DNA from: Candidatus Binataceae bacterium
GTDB lineage: Bacteria; Desulfobacterota; Binatia; Binatales; Binataceae
DNA: 32,638 nucleotides
Assembly (NCBI GenBank): GCA_024281015.1
Contig: JAMXLL010000045.1
Span: 1 to 32,638, forward strand
Direction of reading: 5' to 3'
The notes below the pieces were generated by a model. It was not told the origin of the DNA. It searched no databases and was given only the letters and a program-made list of their open reading frames with translations. The translations under genes and the position numbers were made by a program. The stretch's first letter is position 1, and every line of letters begins with the position of its first letter. Of this stretch, positions 15,360 through 26,118 are shown in pieces.

Positions 15360-16942
15360 AACAAGCAAAGCGGGTTCTGGCTCTTGCGACGCACGCCGTC
15401 CCACGGGACAACCGCTGGGTTTATTTGCCGGGGGCCGCTCGCGCTCGAATAAATCAATCAGTTCTTGCGGTGGCTATTTCGCTTTCAATAATGCTCTGCG
15501 GTGTTCGTCCGAAATCGGTGTTTGCCAGCAGCTACGATGACTTCGGATTGACGGGAAGTTTGTCTGCACCCGACTATAGTGCCGGAACCTGCGATATCCT
15601 TACCGGTCCGCGCCAACTCTCGACGGGCCAAAGTCTCGCTGCCAACGAGTTCCTAATGACTATTCGCAACGGCAACGGCGTCGAGCTGTCGCTGCAGGGG
15701 ACTTTTCAAAGCGACCAAGCGGGCAGGCTGTACTTGTCTCCGGACCACGCGTCAGCGGAGACCGCCTTCACTAATATCCTTAAAACTCAAGCCGGCGACC
15801 CCAGCATCAAGTTTCGTCTCAAGCAAGTGAGCGCGAGCGCGAGTATTCTTCCCATCGCGTCGAACGTCGAGCAGGCTGACTGCCGTGCTGATCTGACGGG
15901 CGAAGTCACGATGAATTCCGAAGCAGCGGCAGCCAATGGTTCTTCCGGAGCGATCGACGACAATTTTTCCGTGAGCAATCCGATCACCGTGAGTTACAAA
16001 GGTCTTGGGACTTATCTTTCGGGCGTCAACGCGCCGGAGTCGACCTCGGCAGCTTTTGCAACCGCGGGAGGGAACCCCGCTTGCAGTCTTCCAGACAATC
16101 TGCAGCCCAACTCGCAACCCTGTTCAGGGGCGAACTGCCTGCTCGACTTCGCCGGCTTCAAATGGTGGACGTACAACCAGTTTTACCCGGGCGGCAGCGG
16201 CTTCTGGAACAACAACAACGTGTGGAGTCCGAGAAATTCCAGCGTCGATGGAGCTGGACTTCACCTGTTCGTCCGTCCAGACAACATCGGGAACGGCAGT
16301 GCTTACATGGCCTCGGAAGTCGTTCTCCTGGAGAACCCGGACGGCTCCATCGCCAACCTGGGTTTCGGGACTTATCTGGTTACCGCGCAGGTCAACAGCG
16401 GCTCACAGACCTGGGACGGCCTCGATCCCAACGTTGCCTTTGGCGCATTCACCTACGAGAAGGAGCAGACCGGAACCGCTCAAAATCCGGCGCGCGAGAT
16501 AGACCTCGCCGAGATTTCACGCTGGGGTCATCCGGCCGGGCAGAGCTGCAGCGACCCCGTGCCGGTCCTATGCGAGGGGAACGCTCAGTTCACGCTGCAA
16601 AAATACGCGAGTTTGCCGGATTATCAGAACATTCGTCGCTACACGATAAGTGCGAGTGCCAACCAGATAACCCTAGTGATGGTGTGGAGCGGGGCGAATC
16701 AGCCCGTCACGTTTAAGCAGTATAACGGCTCCTTCACGCTGGCGACGCTACCGAGCACTCCCGATAATCAGTGGACGACTTCCGGAAATCAAAACCAGTT
16801 TATACCGGATAGCAATTGCCAGAAATTCCATTTGAACTTCTGGATGGGAAATTTCTCGAAGGCAGTCAATGGCATCAATCCTCCCCCCAGCAGTCCGCAA
16901 GAGATTCTGATCACTAACTTTCAATTCCAGCCGCTCTCGTAG
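15356..16942 (+). CDS. Secreted GH16-like (concanavalin-fold) glycan-active protein
   Basis: 528 residues. Residues 1-33 form an unusually long basic n-region. Hydrophobic 35-49 and a VFA-S site near 57 complete a signal peptide. Residues 60-240 are a Ser/Thr/Ala-rich, probably beta-rich segment that I cannot assign. Residues 262-528 look like a jelly-roll glycoside hydrolase: FAGFKWWTYNQFYPGG, WNNNNVWSPRNS, SEVVL, and REIDLAEISRWG, where E381, D383 and E386 give the GH16 ExDxxE motif (nucleophile, helper, acid/base). Six or more Cys in the mature part would suit disulfides. It probably acts on an extracellular polysaccharide; the substrate is unknown. It may be translated by coupling from the mini-ORF at 15324. 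The GH16 call rests on one motif plus fold-like context. Confidence 0.7.
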   Translation: MKQAKRVLALATHAVPRDNRWVYLPGAARARINQSVLAVAISLSIMLCGVRPKSVFASSYDDFGLTGSLSAPDYSAGTCDILTGPRQLSTGQSLAANEFLMTIRNGNGVELSLQGTFQSDQAGRLYLSPDHASAETAFTNILKTQAGDPSIKFRLKQVSASASILPIASNVEQADCRADLTGEVTMNSEAAAANGSSGAIDDNFSVSNPITVSYKGLGTYLSGVNAPESTSAAFATAGGNPACSLPDNLQPNSQPCSGANCLLDFAGFKWWTYNQFYPGGSGFWNNNNVWSPRNSSVDGAGLHLFVRPDNIGNGSAYMASEVVLLENPDGSIANLGFGTYLVTAQVNSGSQTWDGLDPNVAFGAFTYEKEQTGTAQNPAREIDLAEISRWGHPAGQSCSDPVPVLCEGNAQFTLQKYASLPDYQNIRRYTISASANQITLVMVWSGANQPVTFKQYNGSFTLATLPSTPDNQWTTSGNQNQFIPDSNCQKFHLNFWMGNFSKAVNGINPPPSSPQEILITNFQFQPLS

Positions 16943-17043
16943 CTAGGTTGAAACGGATCACGGCGATCGACTCTTCTACCCCGCCTCATCACTCAAGATG
17001 GCTCGTCCGGAAGCGCAGCTTTAAGCCGGAGCGAAGTCGCCGC

Positions 17044-18663
<1,620 letters not shown>

Positions 18664-18963
18664 TTTCCACCGTTTATTTCACCGAACTTGAATCCATGCG
18701 CCTAGGGCTGTCGCTTACAGGTCCCGGATGGCTTCATCTCGCTTATGATGCATGCCATGCGGAACTGCCCTGGGATAATCTAGATAATAACGTGAAGGAA
18801 GGCCCCGAGGTCATGGATACGCTCAGAGCCAGTACAGCGGGATCACCATCGTGCCGCAAACGATCATACAACCGCGACAAAAACGCGGTGGAAAACCAGA
18901 AGGGCGCTTGGAAGCGCCAGCCAACCTGCCTGTGAGGCGCGCATAACTAGCCGGTGGCAAAAA
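18664..18963. other. Divergent intergenic region, carboxyltransferase / mutS2
   Basis: 300 bases that should carry both promoters; I find no confident pair. A compact GC-rich palindrome GGCGCTT-GG-AAGCGCC lies at about 18903-18918, some 45 bases before mutS2. It lacks a T-run, so it is not an obvious terminator. Confidence 0.3.
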
Positions 18964-21288
18964 ATGAGGGAGCGCGACCTTAAGGCGTTGGAGTTCGACA
19001 AGGTTATCGGAGTGCTGACCGGGTTGGCGGTCTCGCAGCCCGGGCGCGATGCTGTCACTGAACTGCAACCGGCATCCGAGCCCAATGAGGTACGGCGCCG
19101 TTTGCGCGCCGTTGCCGAATTGTCCGATCTCCGTTCCCACTCCGGGTCATTGCCGCTTGATGAGTTTGTCGATCAGCGCGCGCTTTTACTAGCCGCGGCG
19201 CCCGAACATGCTGTCTTGAGCGGGCCCGCGCTGGTGCAGATTCGCGATTTCGTGGTCGCGGCACGCACCGCCGAGGCCTTTCTTCGCTCACGGGTCGAAA
19301 CGCGCCCGATGCTCGCTGCACTTGTCCAGGAACTGGTTGCACCCAAGGAGTTATCTGACGCGCTGTTGCGCTCCCTCGCTGATGACGGCGGATTGGTGGA
19401 CGATGCGAGCCCCGAGCTGAAAAGGTTGCGAACAAAGCTGCGCGATGAGCGGCTAGAGCTCGAAACGCGGCTGGCGCGGTCGCTCAACGCGCCCGGGATG
19501 GGAGCATTCGTGGCTGACTACCTGGTCACGGTGCGTAATCGGCGCTTCGTACTGCCGCTCAAGCTCAACTATGCGGAACGGCTCGACGGAATTGTGCAGG
19601 ATCGGTCAGTCTCGGGTGAGACACTCTTCGTCGAGCCGATGTGGGCGATCGAATTGAACAACCGGCTGATGATGCTCGAGCGCGAGGCGGAGGCCGAAGA
19701 ATACCGGTTATTGATGCAACTGACTGCTCTGGTGCGCGGGTACGTCACCGAACTCCGGATGACGTTCGCCGCGCTGGTGAGGCTGGATGCACTCAATGCC
19801 CGTGCGATTTTCGCCGAACGTTTCGAATGCATCGAACCGAGGGTGAGCGACGACAGCATTGAGCTGCTTGCGGCACGCCATCCACTACTTCTCGGAAGTG
19901 GCCGGCCCGTGATTCCAATCGATGTGCGGATTGGTCGTGGCCAGCGCGGGATCGTGATTTCGGGGCCGAATACCGGCGGCAAAACGGTTGCATTAAAGAC
20001 ATTGGGATTGCTGTCTCTCATGGCGCAGGCTGGAATCTTGATTCCGGCGGGCAAGGATAGCGCGATTCGGCCATTCCGAACCGTTTTTGCCGATATTGGT
20101 GACGAGCAGTCGATCGAAGCGAGCTTGTCGAGTTTCTCCGCTCATGTGCTGAATCTCGGCGAAATAGTGCGCTCGCTCGCTGAGCCGGCACTGGTGATTC
20201 TAGACGAGCCTGGGGCGGGCACTGACCCCGTCGAAGGCGCTGCGCTGGGAATAGCAATAATGGACTACCTGGCGAGACGGGACTGCGTTGTCGCGGTAGC
20301 CACCCATTCGACTGCGGTAAAACTCCACGCCTACTCGCGACCAGAATTGGATGCGGCGGCAGTCGATTTCGATCCGGAACATCTTACGCCGCTTTATCGC
20401 CTGAAACCGCATACTATCGGCCAAAGCTATGGACTCGCGGTGGCTCGCCGTCTGGGGTTGGCGGAGGAAATCGTCGCTGCAGCGGAAGCCGTGTTGCCGG
20501 CCGGCACCGCTCAATTAACTGAAGCCTTGAATCGGCTTGAGGACGAGCGCGCGCGACTCAAGGCCCAAACCGAGCGGTTGCATGACCAGGAAATCGCACT
20601 GGCAGAGCGAGAGCGCCGGGCTTTGGAAGCAGCGGAGCGGATGCGTGGCCGCGCCCAAGCCGAACGCGAACGGTTGCGCAGCGAAGGTGCCCAATTTCTT
20701 GCGGACTTGCGCCGTGAGGGTGCAGCGACATTGGCCGACCTCAAGTCGGGGGCGAAGGGCCGCCGCGAACTGAGCCACGCACTGGCACAGGCCACGGCAA
20801 GGCTGGACGAGGTTGCGCCGCCGCAACCCGATTCGGATGAAGCTTCGCAGGCGCCGTTAAAAGTTGGCGACCAGGTCGAACTCGGGGAAATACGAGGTGA
20901 ATTGCTGGTGCTTGAGCCGGGCAAGGCCGTGATTGGCCGGGGCGGGCTCCGCATCGAGGTCGCTCCGGAGCGCCTGCGGCGAGCTCGAGCAGGGCGGCCG
21001 GTTGAGCGTATGCCAACTGTTACGGTAAGCGCCGACGCTGCCGTTCACGATGAACTAAACGTGGTCGGAATGAGAATCGGTGAGGCTTTGCGTCAACTGG
21101 AGCAATTCCTGGATCAGGCTTATCTGACCAATCAGCACGAGCTGAGAATCGTCCACGGGATCGGGTCGGGGGCCTTAAAGAAGGCCATCCACGATTATCT
21201 CAGCACATCGCCGTATTGCACCGGTTTTCGCCAGGCCGAACCGCATCACGGTGGCGCCGGTGCGACCATTGTGGAAATCAGCCCCTGA
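18964..21288 (+). CDS. mutS2: MutS2 family ATPase with C-terminal Smr domain
   Basis: 774 residues, normal for MutS2, which acts on branched DNA or on collided ribosomes rather than in mismatch repair. Order: N-terminal helical lever/core domain; ATPase with Walker A GPNTGGKT (334-341), Walker B VILDEP (Asp414) and GAGTDPVEG; His in ATHST; a long charged coiled coil at roughly 515-620; KOW-like segment; Smr domain at 696-774. The Smr domain keeps HGIGSG (731-736), but the LDLR motif, usually linked to nuclease activity, reads LNVV (698-701). GGTGG precedes the ATG. It is convergent with the acyl-CoA dehydrogenase gene, 61 bases apart. Confidence 0.95.
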   Translation: MRERDLKALEFDKVIGVLTGLAVSQPGRDAVTELQPASEPNEVRRRLRAVAELSDLRSHSGSLPLDEFVDQRALLLAAAPEHAVLSGPALVQIRDFVVAARTAEAFLRSRVETRPMLAALVQELVAPKELSDALLRSLADDGGLVDDASPELKRLRTKLRDERLELETRLARSLNAPGMGAFVADYLVTVRNRRFVLPLKLNYAERLDGIVQDRSVSGETLFVEPMWAIELNNRLMMLEREAEAEEYRLLMQLTALVRGYVTELRMTFAALVRLDALNARAIFAERFECIEPRVSDDSIELLAARHPLLLGSGRPVIPIDVRIGRGQRGIVISGPNTGGKTVALKTLGLLSLMAQAGILIPAGKDSAIRPFRTVFADIGDEQSIEASLSSFSAHVLNLGEIVRSLAEPALVILDEPGAGTDPVEGAALGIAIMDYLARRDCVVAVATHSTAVKLHAYSRPELDAAAVDFDPEHLTPLYRLKPHTIGQSYGLAVARRLGLAEEIVAAAEAVLPAGTAQLTEALNRLEDERARLKAQTERLHDQEIALAERERRALEAAERMRGRAQAERERLRSEGAQFLADLRREGAATLADLKSGAKGRRELSHALAQATARLDEVAPPQPDSDEASQAPLKVGDQVELGEIRGELLVLEPGKAVIGRGGLRIEVAPERLRRARAGRPVERMPTVTVSADAAVHDELNVVGMRIGEALRQLEQFLDQAYLTNQHELRIVHGIGSGALKKAIHDYLSTSPYCTGFRQAEPHHGGAGATIVEISP

Positions 21289-21349
21289 GCGAGCACGGCG
21301 CCGGGACTTTCACCTGGTTCAGGACGACCGCTCGGCTGCGTCTGCGAGG

Positions 21350-22540
21350 TCACTTTGGGAGGCCGAGTTGGCGCTCGCCGAGGATGTTTTTCTGAATTTC
21401 GCTGGTGCCGCCCGCGATAGTGTATTGGCGCGAACTGAGCACCCGCTGGAGCCATCGGGGCGCGTCCGGAACAGCCTCGGTCGCTTCTCCCAAAAGGGCA
21501 TATCCACCCAACATCTCGCTGGCAAATCCGGCAATTCGCACTCCGAGCTCCGAACCATAAAGCTTGAGGATCGAACCTTCCGGGCCGGGTGGCAGACCTT
21601 TGAGCCGGCGCGTCAAGGACCGCAGCCTGGTGTACTTGGCGGCTTCGCATTCGATCATGAATTGGGCGAGTCCCTGGCGAACCCACTCGTAATCCCACGC
21701 CTGGCGCCCTGCAATCGTGAAGCGATGGGCCAGTTCTGCCAGCCGGCGCACCTGCGACGAATGGCCTCCACCGCCGGCGATGCCACGCTCAAAGGCGAGG
21801 GTGGTGACGGCGACCTTCCATCCTTCGTTCATCGGCCCGACCAGGTTCTCACGAGGGATGCGAACGTTATAAAAGAACACTTCGTTGAAATGATGATGCC
21901 CGTTCATCACCACCAGCGGGCGGACATCCACTCCCGGCGAATGCATATCGTCCAGTAATAAATAGCTGATGCCCTTGTGCTTGGGGGCATCGGGGTCGGT
22001 GCGCGCCAGCAAGAACATCTTGTCGGCGAATTGCGCCCCCGAGGTCCAGACTTTCTGCCCATTGACGACAAAGTAGTCACCCTTCAACTCGGCACGGGTC
22101 TGCAAACTCGCGAGGTCAGAGCCGGCCCCCGGTTCGGAGTAACCCTGGCACCAGATATCGTCACCAGGCAGGATCCGGGGCAAATATGTTTTCTTTTGCT
22201 CTTCGGAACCCCACTGCATCAGCGTAGGCCCCAGCAAACCGACGCCCGAGTAGCCCGGCAAAATGGGGGCACGGGCGCGAAAATATTCCTCGTCGAAGAT
22301 TATCTGCTCCAGCAGACTCGCCTGGCGTCCTCCATATTCTTTCGGCCATGACAGCCCGACCCATCCAGCTCCCGCCAATTCTCGCTGCCACGCGCGGCGC
22401 TTCTCGAACACCTCACGGTTCGGGGCGATCCGCTCATCCATCGGATCGTCAATGCACAAATCGCTGGGCAGATTGCGATGCAACCACGCCCGCACCTCGG
22501 CGCGAAAGGCCTCTTGCTGTGGCGTAAATTCAAAATCCAT
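21350..22540 (-). CDS. Acyl-CoA dehydrogenase (FadE-type)
   Basis: A 396-residue FAD-dependent acyl-CoA dehydrogenase. The N-terminal helical domain starts at DFEFTPQQEAFR. The middle beta domain has CQGYSEPGAGSDLASLQT (FAD/substrate loop) and KVWTSGAQFAD. The C-terminal helical domain ends with YTIAGGTSEIQKNILGER. The position that holds catalytic Glu in medium/short-chain enzymes (E in YEGT) is Ala376 here, so the base must come from another helix, as in isovaleryl- and long-chain-type enzymes, or the activity differs. It is the last gene of a three-gene minus-strand set with the amidohydrolase (101 bases upstream) and alcohol dehydrogenase. The acyl substrate is unknown. Confidence 0.93.
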   Translation of the reverse strand: MDFEFTPQQEAFRAEVRAWLHRNLPSDLCIDDPMDERIAPNREVFEKRRAWQRELAGAGWVGLSWPKEYGGRQASLLEQIIFDEEYFRARAPILPGYSGVGLLGPTLMQWGSEEQKKTYLPRILPGDDIWCQGYSEPGAGSDLASLQTRAELKGDYFVVNGQKVWTSGAQFADKMFLLARTDPDAPKHKGISYLLLDDMHSPGVDVRPLVVMNGHHHFNEVFFYNVRIPRENLVGPMNEGWKVAVTTLAFERGIAGGGGHSSQVRRLAELAHRFTIAGRQAWDYEWVRQGLAQFMIECEAAKYTRLRSLTRRLKGLPPGPEGSILKLYGSELGVRIAGFASEMLGGYALLGEATEAVPDAPRWLQRVLSSRQYTIAGGTSEIQKNILGERQLGLPK

Positions 22541-22641
22541 TTCCAGGCTCCGGCCAAGTTATTGAACTCATTCCAGCTAGGCCTCGCGATTCGCGTTGCG
22601 CCGCGTGAGCTTGAGGGTGACCTCGGGGCTTAGCTATCGAG

Positions 22642-23760
22642 TCAATTCAGATTGAACCAGCGGGCCGCGTTGTCCCAAAGGATCTTGCGCTTGGCTTCCT
22701 GCGCGATTGGCTGCTTAAGCATCGCTTCGATACCCCAGGGATAGGTGCCGTCAGGATGCGGGTAGTCGGTATCCCACGAAAAATTGCTATCACCGACCAA
22801 TTCGACCGCGGCTTTCATCGTCGGTTCGTCACCACGAAAAGCCACGCAGATATTGCGCTTGAAATACTCAGTCGGGCGACTGGTCAAGTATTCGTGTTCC
22901 GCGTTGCCGCTGAAATTCCAATGCTGCTCCATTCGCTGCAGCCAATAAGGCACCCATCCCGCATCAGCTTCGACGTGAACGACCTTGAGATTGGGAAACC
23001 GTTCAAACACGCCATACCAGATCAGCCCCGCCATCGCCGCCATCGCTTCGAACGGATGTGACAGGATGTGGCCGCTGACGTGGGTGTCCATCCGGTCGCC
23101 AAAGCCCGGCACTGATGAAGAAGCTGATTCGTGGGTCGATATCGGTTTGCCGATATGTTCGATTTCAGACCATACCGGAAACAATTCCTCGTTCCAGAGC
23201 GAGCGCCCGCCTACCGGGTTGGGACGCATATAGTAGCTGACACAGCCCATCTCGGCCGTGCGATGGGCTTCCTTTATCGCCTCCTCGGGGTCCTGCATCG
23301 GCAAGGCTGCCGCCCAGCGCAGCCGGTCCGGCGCTGCCGACGCATAATCACACGCCCAGTTGTTGTAGGCACGCACACAAGCGGCGAGCAGCTTGGTATC
23401 TCGGAATTCCCGCCCCAGCATCTGGCCCGCAACCGTGGGATAGAGAATCTGGACGTCCACGCCCTGCGCATCCATATCGTCGAGGCGGCTCTGCGCGCTG
23501 AAGCCGCTTTTGGCCGCGCGTTCAAAGCGTTCCATCGCCTTCTTAACCGCGGCAAAAAAGGCCGGCGCAGCCATCGGATACTTACCCTTCTCGCGCACGA
23601 ACGATTCGCCTTCGACCATAAAGCCGCGCCGCTGCGACTCGGGGATAATACCCATCTTGGGGGCGCGCGACTTGAACGCATCTTCGGTATAGCGCTCCCA
23701 TATCCATTCCGGCTCCATCATGTGGGCATCAGTGTCGATGATTTTGAATCCGTCACGCAT
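22642..23760 (-). CDS. Metal-dependent amidohydrolase (ACMSD/amidohydrolase-2 type)
   Basis: 372 residues of the TIM-barrel amidohydrolase-2 family, which includes decarboxylases (ACMSD, gamma-resorcylate) and hydrolases. The family start DTDAHMMEP supplies the first metal ligands (Asp11, His13, with Glu16). THESASS, GHILSHPFEAM, VVHVEADAGWVPYWLQRM and the late Asp in DSNFSWDTDYPHPDGTYP complete the site. GAGGTGA about 7 bases before the ATG is a good SD. The gene lies between an alcohol dehydrogenase and an acyl-CoA dehydrogenase, 89 and 101 bases away. Decarboxylation or hydrolysis of an aromatic or cyclic acid fits the neighbourhood, but no substrate can be named. Confidence 0.88.
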   Translation of the reverse strand: MRDGFKIIDTDAHMMEPEWIWERYTEDAFKSRAPKMGIIPESQRRGFMVEGESFVREKGKYPMAAPAFFAAVKKAMERFERAAKSGFSAQSRLDDMDAQGVDVQILYPTVAGQMLGREFRDTKLLAACVRAYNNWACDYASAAPDRLRWAAALPMQDPEEAIKEAHRTAEMGCVSYYMRPNPVGGRSLWNEELFPVWSEIEHIGKPISTHESASSSVPGFGDRMDTHVSGHILSHPFEAMAAMAGLIWYGVFERFPNLKVVHVEADAGWVPYWLQRMEQHWNFSGNAEHEYLTSRPTEYFKRNICVAFRGDEPTMKAAVELVGDSNFSWDTDYPHPDGTYPWGIEAMLKQPIAQEAKRKILWDNAARWFNLN

Positions 23761-23849
23761 GGCCGTTCACCTCGAATTCGCAATGGTGCAGGCGTCTTGC
23801 CTTCCACCCATTATAAGCAATGCTTGGCTCGGGCCGCAAAATTCAGCCG

Positions 23850-24872
23850 TCATTCCGGCCGGGGCATTATCAGCGCCTTGACTCCCTGCTTGTTGTGCAG
23901 AAGTTCGAATGCTTCGATTCCATGATCAAGATCGTAGCGATGGGTTACCATCGGCTTCAGGTCGACGGCCCCGCTCGCAGCTAGCGCAATGGAGCGCCTC
24001 CAGGTCTCAGGCACCCGTACCCGTGACGGGATTATTTTGACCCCATGAAAGAACAACGAGCGCATCTCGGTATTGGGAATATCGCGCGCTGGCCAGCCAA
24101 GCTCGACCAGTTCGCCGTTGCGCTTGATAACCTGCCGAACGGAATCGAGGAAGCCGGCCGCATCGAATACCACGTCGGCACCGTCGCCGGGCATCAGCGC
24201 CTTGACCTGGTCGGTCCAATCACGATCGGAGGCGCACACGGTGGTGAAGCCCATGCGGCGTGCCAACGCCAACCGTTCTTCGTCCTGCTTGAGACCAGTG
24301 ATGACGATTGAAGTGGCGCCGAGCGCTCGGGCAGCCAGCGCGGTAGACAGGCCGATCGGTCCCGGACCCTCAACTACACAGCTCTCACCTGCCCTGAGCG
24401 ACGACTCTTCGACCGCGTGCACTCCGGTGGCAAAGGGTTCAAGCAAGGCGGCTTGTTCGAGGTCCATCGACTTCGGTACCAACCAGGCGTTTTGAACTGG
24501 CGCGACACAATATTCGGCGAACGCACCGCCCAACCGGCCCGGATTGAGACAGAAATTGAAACGCCCGCTCTGGCATACCGCGCATCGGCCGCACGGCCCG
24601 AACGGATCAAGCGCGACATGGTCGCCGACCTTGAACTCCGTCACACCCGGGCCGAGTTCGACAACCTCACCGGCGGGCTCATGACCAATCACGGCCGGCA
24701 TCCCGGCCAGCGCGCGGTCGGCCCCCAACTCCCACAGGTAAATATGTAGATCGGAGCCGCAGATGCCGCAGGCTGCGATCTTGACCAGGACCTGCTGGGG
24801 TCCCGGGTGCGGCAGCGGAACGTCGATAATCTCGACCCCTGGCTCGGGGCGGGTTTTAGCAATAGCTTTCAT
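23850..24872 (-). CDS. Zinc-dependent MDR alcohol dehydrogenase
   Basis: A 340-residue medium-chain dehydrogenase. Catalytic zinc ligands: Cys38 in GICGSD, His64-Glu65 in GHEPAGEV. The structural zinc loop is intact (Cys94, Cys97, Cys100, Cys108). A Rossmann motif GPGPIGLS binds NAD(P). The overall pattern resembles threonine, sorbitol or butanediol dehydrogenases. The SD GGAGGAG lies 6 bases before the ATG. A sigma70-like promoter lies 22-50 bases upstream, making this the first gene of the three-gene minus-strand set ending at 21350. The substrate is unknown. Confidence 0.93.
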   Translation of the reverse strand: MKAIAKTRPEPGVEIIDVPLPHPGPQQVLVKIAACGICGSDLHIYLWELGADRALAGMPAVIGHEPAGEVVELGPGVTEFKVGDHVALDPFGPCGRCAVCQSGRFNFCLNPGRLGGAFAEYCVAPVQNAWLVPKSMDLEQAALLEPFATGVHAVEESSLRAGESCVVEGPGPIGLSTALAARALGATSIVITGLKQDEERLALARRMGFTTVCASDRDWTDQVKALMPGDGADVVFDAAGFLDSVRQVIKRNGELVELGWPARDIPNTEMRSLFFHGVKIIPSRVRVPETWRRSIALAASGAVDLKPMVTHRYDLDHGIEAFELLHNKQGVKALIMPRPE

Positions 24873-24893
24873 CGCGGGCTCCTCCGATGGTTA

Positions 24894-24922
24894 TTAATAT
24901 GACCCGGCCAGGCCCGCGTCAA
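24894..24922 (-). promoter_or_regulatory. Sigma70-like promoter for the 24872-21350 gene set
   Basis: Minus strand: -35 TTGACG (24917-24922), 17-base spacer, -10 TATTAA (24894-24899), matching consensus 5/6 and 4/6. The predicted start falls just before the GGAGGAG SD of the dehydrogenase, giving a short leader. This is the best conventional promoter I find in the window. Confidence 0.6.
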
Positions 24923-25029
24923 AAGTCGCGTCCTTCGTTTATTGAGCTTGGCTGAGTGGCTGACGAATATAGACTCTGCTGACGAGCGATGGCGGCGTGC
25001 GCATTTGAGGAATTTGCGCTATCAGGGTA

Positions 25030-25659
25030 ATGGCTGACGTCATGACCGAAGAGATCAAATTCTACTACGATTACAAAAGCCCATTTACCTATCTCGCCTT
25101 CGCGCCGGCGCTGGAGCTTGAGGTCACGCACAACGTTCGCCTGCGCTTCATCCCCCATGAACTCGACATCCGTGGCGCCTACGGTGGCGAGTTGCAACAG
25201 CGGCCGGAGCGCGAATGGTTCAAGGTGCGCTACCTTTATGCGGATGCACGCCGGTTCGCGAATGAGCGCGGATTGGTGATTCGCGGACCGCAGAAAATTT
25301 TCGATTCACGCCGAGCGTTGTTAAGCGGTTTATACGCTGATCTGCATGGGCGCTTTCGCCAATACTCACAGCTGGTTTTCGAACGTTTTTTCAGGCGGGA
25401 ACTCGATCTCGAAAACGATAAGGCGTTGGCAGAGGTGTTGAACGAGGTAGGGCTTGACCCCGAAGATTTCCAACGCTTCGCCACTGGCGACGGCGAAGCA
25501 GCGTTTCAACAGGCATGCCAGGAAGGCGATCTAGATCGAGTGTTTGGCGTACCCACCTTGATGGTTGGCGGCGAGATGTTCTGGGGCAACGATCGTATGA
25601 GATGGGTTATCAAAAAGCTCGACGGGATGGGACTCAGAAAAGAGGTGCGCGGCCAATAG
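25030..25659 (+). CDS. DsbA-fold protein, 2-hydroxychromene-2-carboxylate isomerase-like
   Basis: 209 residues with a thioredoxin/DsbA fold. There is no CxxC; instead YDYKSPFTYLA places Ser17 where HCCA isomerases and kappa GSTs have their glutathione-activating Ser. The cis-Pro strand is VFGVPTLMVGGEMFWGNDRM. HCCA isomerases work in naphthalene-type degradation with glutathione. No other aromatic-ring genes are nearby, so a general GSH-linked isomerase or oxidoreductase role is equally possible. AGGG sits only 2 bases before the ATG at 25030; a second in-frame ATG at 25042 is possible. It is followed after 57 bases by a thioesterase gene. Confidence 0.85.
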   Translation: MADVMTEEIKFYYDYKSPFTYLAFAPALELEVTHNVRLRFIPHELDIRGAYGGELQQRPEREWFKVRYLYADARRFANERGLVIRGPQKIFDSRRALLSGLYADLHGRFRQYSQLVFERFFRRELDLENDKALAEVLNEVGLDPEDFQRFATGDGEAAFQQACQEGDLDRVFGVPTLMVGGEMFWGNDRMRWVIKKLDGMGLRKEVRGQ

Positions 25660-25716
25660 CAGGCGGTCCGTCCCAGCGGAGCGGCGGCGCATCCCAGTTC
25701 GAAAAAAGGTAAATCG

Positions 25717-26118
25717 ATGCGACAGGTTCCGGTTGGAGCTAAGGGAACATACGAATTCACAGTCAAGCACGAACATCTCGCTGATACGATGGCACCTTCG
25801 CTGCCGCCCGTCTTGGCGACCGCGATGATGAGTTTGGCAATGGAGTTGGCAGCGATGGATGCGCTCAAGCCCTACCTGGAGACCGGCGAGATGTCGGTCG
25901 GCGTAGTGGTTAACGTAACCCATACGGGTGCCACTCCCGAAGGATGGAAGGTTCGCGCCGAAGCTGAAGTCACCAAGGCTGAGGGCCGTCGGATCGAATA
26001 TGACGTGCGCGCCTACGATGAAAAGGAACAGGTGGGCAGCGGAACTCATTCACGCACGGTGCTCGAACGTGCGAAGTTCGACCAACGCTTTGAAGCGAAG
26101 GTCAAATCAAGAAATTGA
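25717..26118 (+). CDS. FlK-type hotdog acyl-CoA thioesterase
   Basis: 133 residues, a single hotdog domain. Compared from memory with fluoroacetyl-CoA thioesterase FlK, the catalytic set is kept at constant offset (-7): Thr35, Glu43, His69 (in VTHTGATP) and Arg113 (in GTHSRTVL). The central helix TAMMSLAMELAAM and the strand EGRRIEYDVRAYD also match. The position of FlK's fluorine-sensing lid Phe appears to be Leu29, so a plain acyl-CoA or short-chain CoA-ester thioesterase is more likely than fluoroacetate resistance. AAAGGT about 7 bases before the ATG is the SD. It probably shares a transcript with the preceding DsbA-like gene. Confidence 0.88.
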   Translation: MRQVPVGAKGTYEFTVKHEHLADTMAPSLPPVLATAMMSLAMELAAMDALKPYLETGEMSVGVVVNVTHTGATPEGWKVRAEAEVTKAEGRRIEYDVRAYDEKEQVGSGTHSRTVLERAKFDQRFEAKVKSRN

